DNA of 64,000 nt from Melieria omissa (lineage: Eukaryota > Arthropoda > Insecta > Diptera > Ulidiidae), in the NCBI GenBank assembly GCA_963971225.1, contig OZ020267.1:113966936-114030935 (forward strand). The letters run 5' to 3'. A model generated the notes under the pieces. The model worked only from the letters and a program-made list of their open reading frames with translations. It did not search any database and had not been told where the DNA came from. The first letter of the stretch is position 1; every line of letters starts with the position of its first letter. A program made the position numbers and the translations under genes. This document shows positions 36,351-47,014 of this stretch, one piece after another.

Positions 36351-37592
36351 CTACTTGCCCGGTTCCCGTTGCTGCAGCATGCGCCGCAGCCAGTGCGTGC
36401 GCTGCACGTTTGCCTCGTACTCGTGATTGGCCATGTTGAAGGTCGCCAGGTTGAATATGTGTTGGATCTCGAGCGCGCGCTTGAACGAGTACTGCTTGGT
36501 GGCGTGGTACATCTTCTGCAGGAACTCGGGCATCTGCTTTTGCGTCACCCACGACTTGATGCTTTGGGGTATGGGCAGGCCCGGGTCATCATAGTACGTG
36601 AGTATGTAGTGGACGCCAGGCTCGTCAAAGGTGCGGAACGGCTTGATCACCATCAGGCTCCAATAGTCTGTGACACGCACCTTATCCGGGTATATCGGGT
36701 ACCGAGGATGCGTGGTGCCGCGACTACATACCATCATCACGTTGCGCTTGTGGTCCGTCACGTAGCGGCGACAGTAGACATAGTCGCGATTCGAGAACAA
36801 TCGTGGCCACTGTAGTTCCCAATAGATCAGGTGCGAGTTGGTCCCCGGTTCCTGATCTTCCTCGATCATTTCGAGCGTCAGAGCCGTCTCATCCCACTGG
36901 CGGCGGTACTGTATGTCAGTCTGCACGTGCAGCAGATCCTTGGCGGTTATATCATCGAAGCGAGCATACACCTTGTACGAATACATGGCACTGCGTTCCT
37001 CGCGTCGCCAAATGGAGAACTGGTCCTTGCTCAAATATGGCTCCCATAAGTTCTCGTCCGCCGCCTCGATCATCGCCTTCCCCTTTTCCACCTGGTCCTG
37101 GTCCTCCAACTTCAGTGACTTACGGCAGCTTCGTATGCTTTCGCGGCCGTCCCTGGGCGAGCGGCACTTCTTGTTGCCCACCAAGCAATAGCAGTACTTC
37201 ATCTGCTTCTCCTGGCACAGCGGGCATAGCTTGTTGCGGGGAAGGTTCTCGAGGAACTCAATGTCGCGCCGGCAAGTGTCGAAGTTGGCTAGGCTGAGGC
37301 GTTCGCGCGACCAGTCAAAGAGCGGCGACGCACCTACGCTGCTGATGCTCAGCCCCACCGCGCCCACCGCGCTCAACATGATGCCGCGCAGCGGCGGCTC
37401 GAGCTGTTTGTGGTAGGAGCGGAGCAGGCGCTGCAGACCGTGCGACCCGTAAACACGGTGATAGAAGGTGAACAGCTGCTGGATGCGACGCGATCTTTGC
37501 GCTGCTATCGACTCGCATTGGTACGACCAGGCGCGCAGGGTCACATTGGAGCGGTGCTTTATGTTCAATATCATACGTTTAAAGAACGTCAT
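36351..37592 (-). CDS. STARD7: StAR-related lipid transfer protein 7 (STARD7) homologue
   Basis: A single-exon gene of 413 residues, taken from the ATG at 37592 (AAAATG context, MTFFKRMILNIKHRSNVTLR). An in-frame ATG 12 codons upstream is also possible. In animals STARD7 carries phosphatidylcholine to mitochondria. The N-terminus is basic and free of acidic residues until about residue 27, as in a mitochondrial presequence. A hydrophobic segment lies at ~70-88 (GIMLSAVGAVGLSISSVG), the position of the vertebrate membrane anchor. Residues 107-156 carry a Cys cluster (C123, C126, C134, C136, C143) not obvious in the human protein as I recall it. The START domain spans ~185-375 (FSIWRREERSAMYSYKVYAR, YRRQWDETALTLEMIE, LFSNRDYVYCRRYV, YILTYYDDPGLPIPQSIKSW). 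The gene is divergent from Bdp1 across a spacer holding a hAT remnant. Confidence 0.93.
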   Translation of the reverse strand: MTFFKRMILNIKHRSNVTLRAWSYQCESIAAQRSRRIQQLFTFYHRVYGSHGLQRLLRSYHKQLEPPLRGIMLSAVGAVGLSISSVGASPLFDWSRERLSLANFDTCRRDIEFLENLPRNKLCPLCQEKQMKYCYCLVGNKKCRSPRDGRESIRSCRKSLKLEDQDQVEKGKAMIEAADENLWEPYLSKDQFSIWRREERSAMYSYKVYARFDDITAKDLLHVQTDIQYRRQWDETALTLEMIEEDQEPGTNSHLIYWELQWPRLFSNRDYVYCRRYVTDHKRNVMMVCSRGTTHPRYPIYPDKVRVTDYWSLMVIKPFRTFDEPGVHYILTYYDDPGLPIPQSIKSWVTQKQMPEFLQKMYHATKQYSFKRALEIQHIFNLATFNMANHEYEANVQRTHWLRRMLQQREPGK

Positions 37593-38118
37593 TTTCCTGT
37601 TCGTTGCCCGCGGCCACTGCCGTTGCACTCAATGCACTTTCGCGATCGTCTGCCTCCTCACACGACTGGCACTCAGCATGTGCAGACCGGCCGCTTGCAT
37701 AACAACACTACCCACAATTTTTATGGATTCTCTCAATTTTGTCAACACACCCGCCTATTGTGACGACTATTGTTGAATGTCACATTTGATGGAAAATCGG
37801 TTAGCTACCGACTAGATTATGCTTTTGCTGCCTTTATTTAATGTTAATTTGCAATTCAAAATCGCCCCCTCGACGATCTGGACCGACAGGAAGAAGCCTC
37901 ACATGGGGCAGTGGCACGCTTCTTCTTGCGATGGGAATTGCTGAACTACTTGCGGGCCAGCGCTGCCAGATAGAGAGCCACCGATGTAAAGTTTGCGGAT
38001 ATTTCATATTTCGTTTCTTATTAAGTTCAAACTTGAAATCAATGCGAAAGAACAGAAGCTGTTTATAATTTAATTATTGATTTTTATTTAGTTTCTTATA
38101 ATTAACAGACCTTTGACT

Positions 38119-38840
38119 AGGCATCGCAATTCCGGGATCCCGGGATCCCGGACTTTTTCTAGTCCCGAAAATCACGGGATTCGAATCCTTTAATCCCGGG
38201 ATTTTCGGGATTGCAAAAGATTCTTCAAAGTTCAAATGAAATAAATTTAAAAGCACAAAAACCCAATTCCTTATCTGTGGGAGGAGGGAGGGGATAGAGG
38301 GCGAGCATTCAAGCATTCAACCAACAAGAGTTGAATATGAAAGATGTTTCTCTTCAGCAGGGTTTATTTACAATAAATTTCGCTCTAAATTAGAGGACAA
38401 AACACTTAATGCCTTAGTATTTTTAAGATCTCAGTTTTTAGTTAATCAAAACGCTTAAACGAAATAATAGAAGTAAACTAACTATTTTATTTTTTTTTAT
38501 CAAATATGCACTTTATGATACATCTGTTGCAAAACAATAAGTTATGTTTATGTGTCATTTTCGGATAAAACAAAATGTTATCAAACTGAAGTTAAATGTT
38601 AAATGAAAAACTTTTAAGTGAACCAAATGTGATAAAAAATCTTAAAACTACCCCAAAAGTGATTAAAGTGTGTCAATTTTTATGCTAAATATATTATAAA
38701 CAAGTATTTATGCAATTTGGGAAAATTGTTTTATTTAAAAAATGTATTATATGAATAAATAAAAAATAAATAAATAAAAATATGATAAAATCCCGGGATG
38801 CCGGGATTTGACTTTTCAATCCCGAAAATCCCGGGATCGC
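38119..38840 (+). mobile_element. hAT transposon remnant between STARD7 and Bdp1
   Basis: The two ends carry clustered CCCGGGAT repeats in opposite orientation (38119-38215 and 38788-38840). The left end starts AGGCATCGCAATTCCGGGAT; the right end is eroded and I could not define an 8-bp duplication. Between them only the last part of a transposase survives (38324-38458). It is a strongly deleted copy sitting in the shared upstream DNA of two genes. Confidence 0.72.
38324..38458 (+). pseudogene. hAT transposase C-terminal (dimerisation) fragment
   Basis: An open frame encodes TRVEYERCFSSAGFIYNKFR, then SKLEDKTLNALVFLRSQFLV, ending NQNA and TAA at 38456. The pattern E(R)-C/S-FS-AG-I...N-R-L...L.N-LVFLR is the conserved hAT dimerisation domain. 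The rest of the transposase is missing, so this is a relic. Confidence 0.85.
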
Positions 38841-39052
38841 AAAATAGCAAAAAATTGCTATTGATTTGTGGATCAGATTTTGTCACGCTGGGAACACTAC
38901 CGGCAACATTTCTTCCATGATTGCTTCCAATTGTCAAGTGTGTGCGCGTGGCTACCACTTTTTCAGAAAATCCAAATATTATGATTTTTTAGAAAATTAG
39001 TCCAGAAAACAAATAAAGTCTATTGAAGAATAACAGATAAGAAGGTGCAGTC

Positions 39053-41626
39053 ATGGCGATGCGCCGACCACGTATCAAGGCAACAGCGCTGCTTACTTCG
39101 AAAAGGAAGTCTAGAGATGCCAAATCGGAGAAGGGTGCTGCAAAGTCGGATGAAACTGCAGAAACTGAAAATGATGGAGAAAAGAACGATACCCAATCCA
39201 ACCAGGAGGATGTGGTTGCGCAAACTCAAAAAACAGCTCCAAAAGTAACTCAGGAAATGGTTGTTCCATCGGTGGATAACCAGCCAGATGACGATGGCAA
39301 TGATGTTTTTCTGCCCAATGAGCACGTGAAAGAGCAGTCTGCAACAAAAAATCCTATTTATGATGCAGGAGAAGTAGCCTACGAAGTTTCTCCTATTACC
39401 GCAGAGCAGCCGGTTCCAACTCTAACATCGGATGCAGAGTCCGTAGTTACCCCATCAACTGAGAGGGTTGAAGTGGACAATACTTCGTTCAAGTGTCCAG
39501 CGCGAGTTGAGTATAGTCGTAGCTATAGCCAAGTGCAATCCCACCATTCCGATGACAGCTTCCACACTGACATTGAAGACAATGTACTGCAAAGTGACCT
39601 GCAGAAGGGTGCTAATGGTTTTCCCATGTCGCCGTCCAGAGCACAAGTACGACAACGAATACGACCAGTGCCCGTGTTTCAGCGACGCAACAGTTTCATC
39701 GGGCCCACCACGTTGTCTCAAACTGCAGAGGATATCATTGCTGGTGGGTAAATGTAATTCAATGTCTGCAATTAACAATAATCTTTGTATACTTAGGCCC
39801 AACTGAAGTTCCTGCAGCGCCAACGCACCGACGAGAGCGACATCATTCGGCCTCAATCAGCCAGACGCCGGTTAGCGCGACCAGTGCCTCCAGTCACCAT
39901 CACTATGCGCCGCACAAGTTCACACCTAGTATGGGTCTAGGTCGCATTCGGACCGAGTCGAGTTGCTCGGCCTTTTCGGACTCGTATGTTGTGCCATCGA
40001 AATTGCGCAAGACGGATGAGCACAGCCACCGCAGCTACTCGCGGCGCGACTATGAGGCACGCTTCACCAATGGCACGCCCGAAAAGTCCGCATTGAAAAT
40101 GTTTGACTTAATATACTACAACCCAGCGACGAATCCCATGGAACAAAAGCTTGCTATGTCAACCGTGAAGACGGAATCCAAGCCGATCGTGCAAGAAACC
40201 GAACTGCAGAGCCAATCGGAACTAAACGCAGCTGCAAACGTGATGCCAGTGCCGCAATTGAAACTAAATTCAAATGGCGAGCTCATACTCGACGACACGT
40301 CGCTGGAGATCGAGACGACGGCAGAACAAGAGGCTCGCAAAGTGCTGGCCAATTCATCTTTGATATTTCTGGACGAAAACACGGGCATGAACGGCTTCTA
40401 CAAGCGACAAAAACGCACAAAAGAATGGCCTCCGGAAGAAACAATCAAATTCTACAGATGCTTGCAGACCGTCGGAACTGACTTCTCACTGATGTGCCAA
40501 CTATTTCCGAAGCGCACGCGGCGTGACTTAAAGCTGAAATTCAAAAAAGAGGAACGCCAAAATTTAGCTTTGATCAATAAGGCGCTGCTCTACCCGAAGA
40601 CTTTTAATATTGACGAGCTAAAGCAGCAGTTAGATACAGAGGAAAGGGAGCGGGAAGAGGCGGAGGCCAGATGGAAAGAGATAAAAGCCAAAGAAGCCAA
40701 GTCCATTAAAAAGGTAAGCGTCCGATTCAAAAACAAAGAAAATAATAAGAAATCTTCCCGAAATAATATTTTAGCTGAACATTAAAACCAGTGTTGCTGC
40801 GCGCAGCCTGAAACACGGCGACGATATATACCAAAATGAGAATGTGGTCAAACGTAAACTTAGCAAGCGTGCCAACAACAGTGCAGACTCCAAAAAAGGA
40901 AATGAGGCCCCCAAAAAGCCTGGTGAAGTCCCTGCCGCCAACCTTTCACTGTTACCAGTGAAACCAGCTATACGCAAGGAGAGTAAAAAAGAAGCACAGT
41001 CGAGCGCAGAACGCATCAAAGTGGAAGTTGCTGTCGGTAACAAAAACAGCAGCAACATAAACACAAATGCCAACTCAACGCACGTGCAAATCAAAGTGGA
41101 AAACATTAAGTCCGAGCAACATTTGATGTCCAGCAGAGGCAGTGACAGTGCAGCCGCCCCGACCACAAGCGCGCCACAATTGGAGGACGACTTAATTGAA
41201 CTGCTGGAGATCGATGCCGCCAACGATCCAGCGGATGAGCTAGAATTCATTAGCAACACGGATGAACTGCGGACACTTCGCAGCGAAGCGTCACAACCGA
41301 AATACGAAATTACCACTACCAAGACACTTGTAGACTTGGACGACGGCAGTGTGAACGTTGTAAGCGGCAGCGACACAATGTCGTTGGGAACCGATGTCGC
41401 TGAAACGAGTTCGCAGCGGCGCGAACTGGACGAAGGTGACATCGAGCGTATACTAATGGAGTTGGCTGAAGGTTCGCTGGTACTCGTGTCCACTTTGGAT
41501 CCGGATAATGCGGATAAAGTTGTAAATGAAATCTACATGCTGGACACGGCGACAGGAGAACTTTGTGATACGCCGTTAGACATACCGGAGGCCATAGTGC
41601 AGGGCATTTTATCTGTGATGAGCTAA
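39053..41626 (+). CDS. Bdp1: Transcription factor TFIIIB subunit B'' (Bdp1)
   Basis: Bdp1 joins Brf1 and TBP at RNA polymerase III promoters and helps open DNA. Three exons, 39053-39743, 39797-40713 and 40775-41626, splice in phase into 819 residues. The N-terminal ~230 residues are polar and low complexity. FQRRNSFIGPTTLSQTAEDI and PTEVPAAPTHRRERHHSASI flank the first intron. The SANT/Myb-like domain is at ~430-490 (KRQKRTKEWPPEETIKFYRC, then QTVGTDFSLMCQLFPKRTRR, DLKLKFKKEERQN). It is followed by a basic coiled region ERERKEAEARWKE-like (actual EREREEAEARWKEIKAKEAK). The C-terminal third is acidic and Ser-rich. Two ATGs lie at the start (MAMRRPRIK); the second, 39059, may be the true start. 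The gene converges on valois. Confidence 0.95.
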
Positions 41627-42149
41627 ATTCAGTTTCTGCGAATCGCAGTTGGCGGAACACCTTACTCATGTACATACATACGTAAATTATGTATTAGCTG
41701 CTTCGCCGAAGCATACTACAATACTTATGTATAATAACTTTGTAAGAATATTTATTAAAAACGCGCAATTTATATTTTGTTCTCAACGTAAAGCATTACG
41801 AATTTTCGACAATACACGAAAATAGTTCAAATCGGCAATTTTTCACAAAAGATGTTTTCTACTTTTACCTTTGCTTAAGTCAAGGCAAATTTCTACTCAG
41901 TGGAGCTGTTTTTAGCTTTTTAAATTTCGTCATAAATTTTGAATTCTCAAAGACAGCTTTGCCAGCACATATGTTCAGTTCATGATGAAATTATAATTAT
42001 TATAATTGCATCATGTGTTCAGTTGAAGTGGAACTGAGTATATGGTAATATTTATTGCAAGACATATTCCAAGTCAAAAACAAAAGTACTGATAAACTAG
42101 TATATAACATATTCCTAATTGAGCGCACATCATAAAAAAAACAGCCGGC
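41627..42149. other. Convergent 3' spacer, Bdp1/valois
   Basis: AT-rich spacer holding both 3' UTRs. The palindromic word AATTATAATTATTATAATT occurs near 41989-42007. No other gene is seen. Confidence 0.6.
42051..42056 (-). terminator. Polyadenylation signal of valois
   Basis: AATAAA on the minus strand about 95 bases after the stop codon. Confidence 0.5.
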
Positions 42150-43413
42150 TTATTGTATCCTGTGAGTGCGCATTTTGCCCTCGTAGCCCACGGTCAGCAG
42201 CTCGTTGGGACTCCGCCAAACGGCGTCACGCACAAAGTTCAACGCATCGTCATTCTCATAGCACACACTGTGGTCGGCTGCGTTAGAAACTTTCACCCGA
42301 TTAGTGTCACCTATTACGGCCAACTTGTCGCTGTAAAATTTCAAAAATTAATTCCTAAATAGACGGTGTGCAAGCATTTAGAAAACGTACTCCATTGGTA
42401 CAATCTTGCGTATAGGCCGATCGAAATATTGTGTGCTCTTCACGATCTTGTTCGGCAATCGTATGTCCACGCAGTGAACGTAACCTGATTCGTCGCCGAC
42501 GTACACCAGCTGCTCATCCGGGCTCTGTGTTGGCGTTGCCCAAGCAATGTGCTTGAAACGCGCACTGTAGTTTTCGCAAATCGCTGCAACCGCAAATCAA
42601 ACTAAATATCACTCTACTCAAACACTATTCCTCGAGTGGGCTTCTTTACCTATGGCTGGTCTGGTCAGGCGGTCGTCCCACAGCAGTGCACTAGCGTCTA
42701 GCGAGCAGGTGGCGATTATTGCAGCATCTCTGTACGACGAGGCGATGCCTGTGATAACGTCAGTGTGCGCCCAGCGTACGGTGTACCTTGAAAACAGATC
42801 AGCGCCGCCCATGTCCCAGATCTTCAGTGTGCCATCTTTGCTGCCAGTAGCCGCCTTGTTATTGTCCGCTTTAATCACATCCATGGTAACAACCGGTTTC
42901 AGGTGCTCACACCTGTCTCCAATCAGGAACATGCAATATGGATTTTTCGGATTACGCACTTCAGAGCGTGTCGACCACACCTGCACCCGTCCAGAGCGCA
43001 AGCCTAGAATCAACTACAACAGCAAGTGTTTCTCGTAAAACGGGTACATTATAAGCAAGACTTACTATATTTTTGGCAACATACTGCAGATTGGAGATAA
43101 GGGCATTGCACTGTAGCTTGAAGCAGGCATTTGCTGCCTCCAGCGTCTGTCCATCCACATTAGTGAAGCCCCACAATGAGCCCGCCCACTCTCGACCAGA
43201 CAATTTGTTAGTAGCAATTACCACCTCTCCCTCTCCATTCAGCGATATGCACTCCCAGGTTGGGTGCATACGTAGATTACGATTTAACGGCCTCCTGGCG
43301 TAGTCTCTTGAATTAAGATTCGGATACTCGGTGTTGCCGGCCAGATTGCTCTCATCCGGCGGCTGATGCTCTACTGGTGTTTTATAAACGGTTCCATATC
43401 TCAGTGGAAACAT
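42150..43413 (-). CDS. vls: Methylosome WD-repeat protein, valois/MEP50 (WDR77)
   Basis: The WD40 partner of the arginine methyltransferase PRMT5. It supports symmetric dimethylation of Sm proteins and, in flies, germ-plasm assembly. Exons on the minus strand: 43413-43066, 43013-42650, 42583-42391 and 42330-42150, all joined in phase, 361 residues. Diagnostic blocks are NKLSGREWAGSLWGF (human WDR77 has SGR-WAGSLW-F), VVTMDVIKADNNKAATGSKD, GTLKIWDMGGADLFSRYTVR, CSLDASALLWDDRLTRPAI and the C-terminal FVRDAVWRSPNELLTVGYEG. Together these give a seven-bladed propeller of rather irregular WD repeats. The start MFPLRYGTVYKTPVEHQPPD is the first ATG in frame after an upstream stretch unlike the family. 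Confidence 0.92.
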
Positions 43414-43856
43414 TGTTAACGTGCTAGTTGTTAGTGCTAGCGTACAGCAACAGAAACGAAGTAAATCCTTTACTTTGAACAGAAATCTAGAAATCACAAC
43501 AATTTTATGACAGCAAAAACAATTTTTGTTCGAGGTTATGAGCGCCGCTACCGCTGTAGCAAAGTTGCCAGTAGGCAAGCAATTGAATTAAGTTTAGAAT
43601 ATATGACAGCTGGTCATAGTCATAGTGAAATATATATATATTCACTCATAACTTAGCAACGATAAGGACGACATATGATATGCATATTTGGTTGTTTTTA
43701 ATATGCAAATCCATTCAACAAAAGTATTGATAGGTAAACAGAATAAGGTCATTCTTTTCAGACGACGTTATCTGGAGCTGGCAATACTGTGCGGTGTTAT
43801 TAGCGGTAGCCAGTGTTGGGACTTATTACTTTTGACAGTAACATATTACTTATTAC

Positions 43857-44045
43857 TAGGTATCGGATTTATATGCAAAAACTATGCAAAAAATGCAAAA
43901 ATACGCAAAATATGCAAACATGCAAATATACAGTGCATATGTTAGCTCATTCTTAATATTTTTCAATACAAATATTTTCTGTCTTCGTCCCGCTCAAATC
44001 GGAAGCTGCAAAAAAATATGCATTTGCATATAAATCCGATCCCTA
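43857..44045. mobile_element. 189-bp hAT-like MITE, first of a tandem pair
   Basis: TIRs TAGGTATCGGATTTATATGC and (complement) TAGGGATCGGATTTATATGC. The 8-bp CTTATTAC lies at 43849-43856 and again at 44046-44053. The interior is made of ATGCAAA words. Confidence 0.85.
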
Positions 44046-44053
44046 CTTATTAC

Positions 44054-44244
44054 TAGGTATCGGATTTATATGCAAAAACTATGCAAAAAATGCAAAAATA
44101 CGCAAAATATGCAAACATATGCAAATATACAGTGCATATGTTAGCTCATTCTTAATATTTTTCAATAAAAATAGTTTCTGTCTTGGTCCCGCTCAAATCG
44201 GAAGCTCCAAAAAAATATGCATTTGCATATAATTCCGATCCCTA
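44054..44244. mobile_element. 191-bp hAT-like MITE, second of a tandem pair
   Basis: Nearly identical to 43857-44045 and in the same orientation, sharing the middle CTTATTAC (44046-44053), with another copy at 44245-44252. Three target copies around two elements suggest duplication by unequal exchange between target repeats, or a second insertion into the duplicated site. Confidence 0.85.
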
Positions 44245-44785
44245 CTTATTACACATTACTGACATTTGAAAGTAATATCGTTACTGGAAATGGGAAGTAA
44301 TGTATCACAAAAAGTAATATATTATTTTCCGTCAACAAATCGTAATATTTGCGGAATTTCCAGCTGTTAAAAGTAGACATTCCGCAAAAAAACAATCAGG
44401 TTAAATGTTTATTTCATTTTGAATTACAATTTGAATTTCGTTACCTTTTTTGTTAAAACCGCTTGAATTTGCTTGCAAATGTTAATTGTTTCTCCACTAC
44501 CAAACTCAGTTGGAAATGAAACACCCGAGCTATGTTTAGTATGAACAAGTGCAGCGTTGTAATACATCTCCATTATGTTATCAGTGCTGCTGTTTTACAT
44601 GAAAGTTAGAACTTTGTTGACTAAAAAGTAATATTGTAATAAGTAACTTAAAAAAGTAGTAATATTACTGAACGTGATTACTTATGGGAAAAGTAACTAA
44701 TTACACTCCATTTTTAAAGCAAAAGTAATATTCTATGTAAATAGTTACACTACTTTAATATATTAGTCACAACACTGACGGTAGT

Positions 44786-47014
44786 ACACGAGCGAAGTAC
44801 TTTGACACAACCTTCTATTAGGGTATAAACGAGGTTATGGATTTGGTATATTTACAAAAAGTACAGCTTCTTACCGCCCTTTGCAAATGGCCTCTTGAAA
44901 ATTTCCATATTTGAGAATCAACTGTTTTTGTTTAAATTTCGGTTAGGTACGGAAGCACATATATAAATATATTGATGTTTTGTGTTCTAAATGTCTAAAT
45001 TAAACCATCCGCACTTTGAAATGAGTTCCCATCGCTACCAAACAAAAAACCCAATACCTACACCAGAAAATATATATTAGAATGTACGTATATTTGATAT
45101 TCGCAGTATTTGAAAAATGCGTTTGCTCTGCATTTTTAATTTATCAAATTTACTGAAACTGATATCATAATATCATATCGCAAATGATATCGTAATAAAA
45201 AAAAACGCAGTACAAGACCAATTACCCACCCACACCCAAAATATCAAACAACAAAATCTGTAAAAATCACTAAAAGTTAAACTCTGTAACAAAACAAAAC
45301 GAGAAGCCGCGTTTTTAGCTGTTTTGAGTTATCGGTAATTGTGAGATGCGGACTATAGTTTGAAAACCGCTGCTCTAGGCTCTGGTTTTTATATTTTCTA
45401 TGTAAAACGCCGTCGTATTTATTCAGTAACCTATATATTGATGTCCATTCTAAGAGAGCAATTTTTGTGTATAATCTGAAACTTTATTTGAATTCATTGT
45501 ATTTTATCAGTAGTTCACTTAATAGATTCATAATGATAATATTCGAATGCCATCAAAATAATGATCATTCCATGTATTTAAAGTCAGAAACATATGCAAA
45601 AAAAAAGAAAAAAATGTGTATATATGTATAAATATTGTACCCATCGTGTTTGTAACGACGTGCTTAAAAATTAATATTTTTAAAAAATTTCTGGGCTTGT
45701 GTTTTAAGGGTTTTATGTTCTTACAATATAGGTGTGTATGTGTTAAGGACCCACGCAGCAATGCCTCGTCGTAGTGCCGCTGCGTCGCTTAGATTAATCT
45801 TGGGATAAGCTTTCGCTTTTATTTTACAACACCTATATTTTGCATTAAGTAATGGGAGCTTTCCATACCATTCAAATATGTAAGGGTAAATAAATAAACG
45901 TGCGGTTAATAGACAATCAATGAGAATGAGTTGAGTTTGGGTTGTTTGGGGCGTGTTGATGATATATGCGGAAAATTGCCATCAATTCTATGCAAAATAT
46001 AGCTCGAGACATTCAAGTCAGCATTATGTTAGATAATAACAATAGGTTCTACATGGGTACGACAACTTTTGTTGTCTTACTATTTAATCCAATTTAAATG
46101 ATTTCGTTATTAATCATTATTTTTTTTGTTAAATTTATTTTTATGTATAAATTGATGCTTTCGCAATTAGTTTCCATTATTGTTTTCGAATTGCGGCAAC
46201 TGCGTATTTAAATCAGTCGCACGTACACATATGCGATATATTTGTAGTGTGATGAAAAATGAAAAATTGCATCGCGCGTCCGCTCTTGAGGCGTGTAAGA
46301 TGTTCGACAGCGCGATTTTCTTTTTTACTTGTGTATGGGTCAGTTACGGAACATCCATGTCTTAAATACATTTTCTGTCCAACACTCAACACTCGAAACT
46401 GCATTCTCCTTAATAGCGGATATTATGCATACATATATCTAGGCAATCAGTTAATAACTCCACCTACGGAATATTGGGTTTTATAATAGGTATTATACAC
46501 TGGTTTTATGTACTTAAAATAAAAGCAAATAAAGCAACCATAAAAATGTGTAAATTTGATTCAAACATGTTTTCATTTGTTAGCTGTATCCTAACCGCAA
46601 GTAAACAAAATTGCATATTCCTCCTCGCTGTTGCATTTTCGAAGACTTGTCAAGTACAAATATTACGAAAGTAGACTGAAACTATGTTCGATTCGCAGTT
46701 GAAGTGAAAATAGATTGAGTGCGTGCACAATAGCATTTCAAATCAAGATTCTATTTCATTTTTCTGCAGCCTTACACACAAAATTTATGCTTCGATTTTA
46801 AATTTCTTCAATGGACAACGTGTCATTCTACTAAACTGTTACATTTCATATCATTTTTTTAGTTGGATTTTTCTGTTCATTCGTTTGCTTGCTTGCTTCA
46901 TTAAAGTGCTGGGTTTCAATCTGTTGTTTAATTTGTTGATGATGTGACAAAACTCATTGGTGGCGCCTTCATATGCTGCCCGTGAGCGTGTGTACATATG
47001 TCGCGCGCTACATC
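44786..47014. other. Non-coding DNA downstream of loquacious
   Basis: No gene is recognised. The right-hand part must include the loquacious 3' UTR. The rest is AT-rich with no clear mobile-element ends. Confidence 0.5.

Larger units (their letters stand above)
43811..44777. mobile_element. hAT-type element with a MITE pair nested in it
   Basis: Ends CAGTGTTGGGACTTATTAC and (complement) CAGTGTTGTGACTAATATAT are diverged inverted repeats. The flanking 8-mers GCGGTAGC (43803-43810) and ACGGTAGT (44778-44785) match at six of eight positions, fitting an old hAT target duplication. The interior is rich in AGTAATAT/ATTACTT words, typical subterminal repeats. About 390 bp of it is a later insertion (43857-44244). 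Without that the element is about 570 bp and non-autonomous. Confidence 0.75.

Noticed and set aside
36294..37297. Long plus-strand open frames (173 and 164 codons)
   Set aside because: They lie antisense to STARD7 and resemble no family. High GC codon third positions of the real gene create open antisense frames.
40771..41493. 240-codon minus-strand Ser-rich open frame
   Set aside because: Antisense to the Lys/Asp/Ser-rich C-terminal exon of Bdp1; low complexity only.
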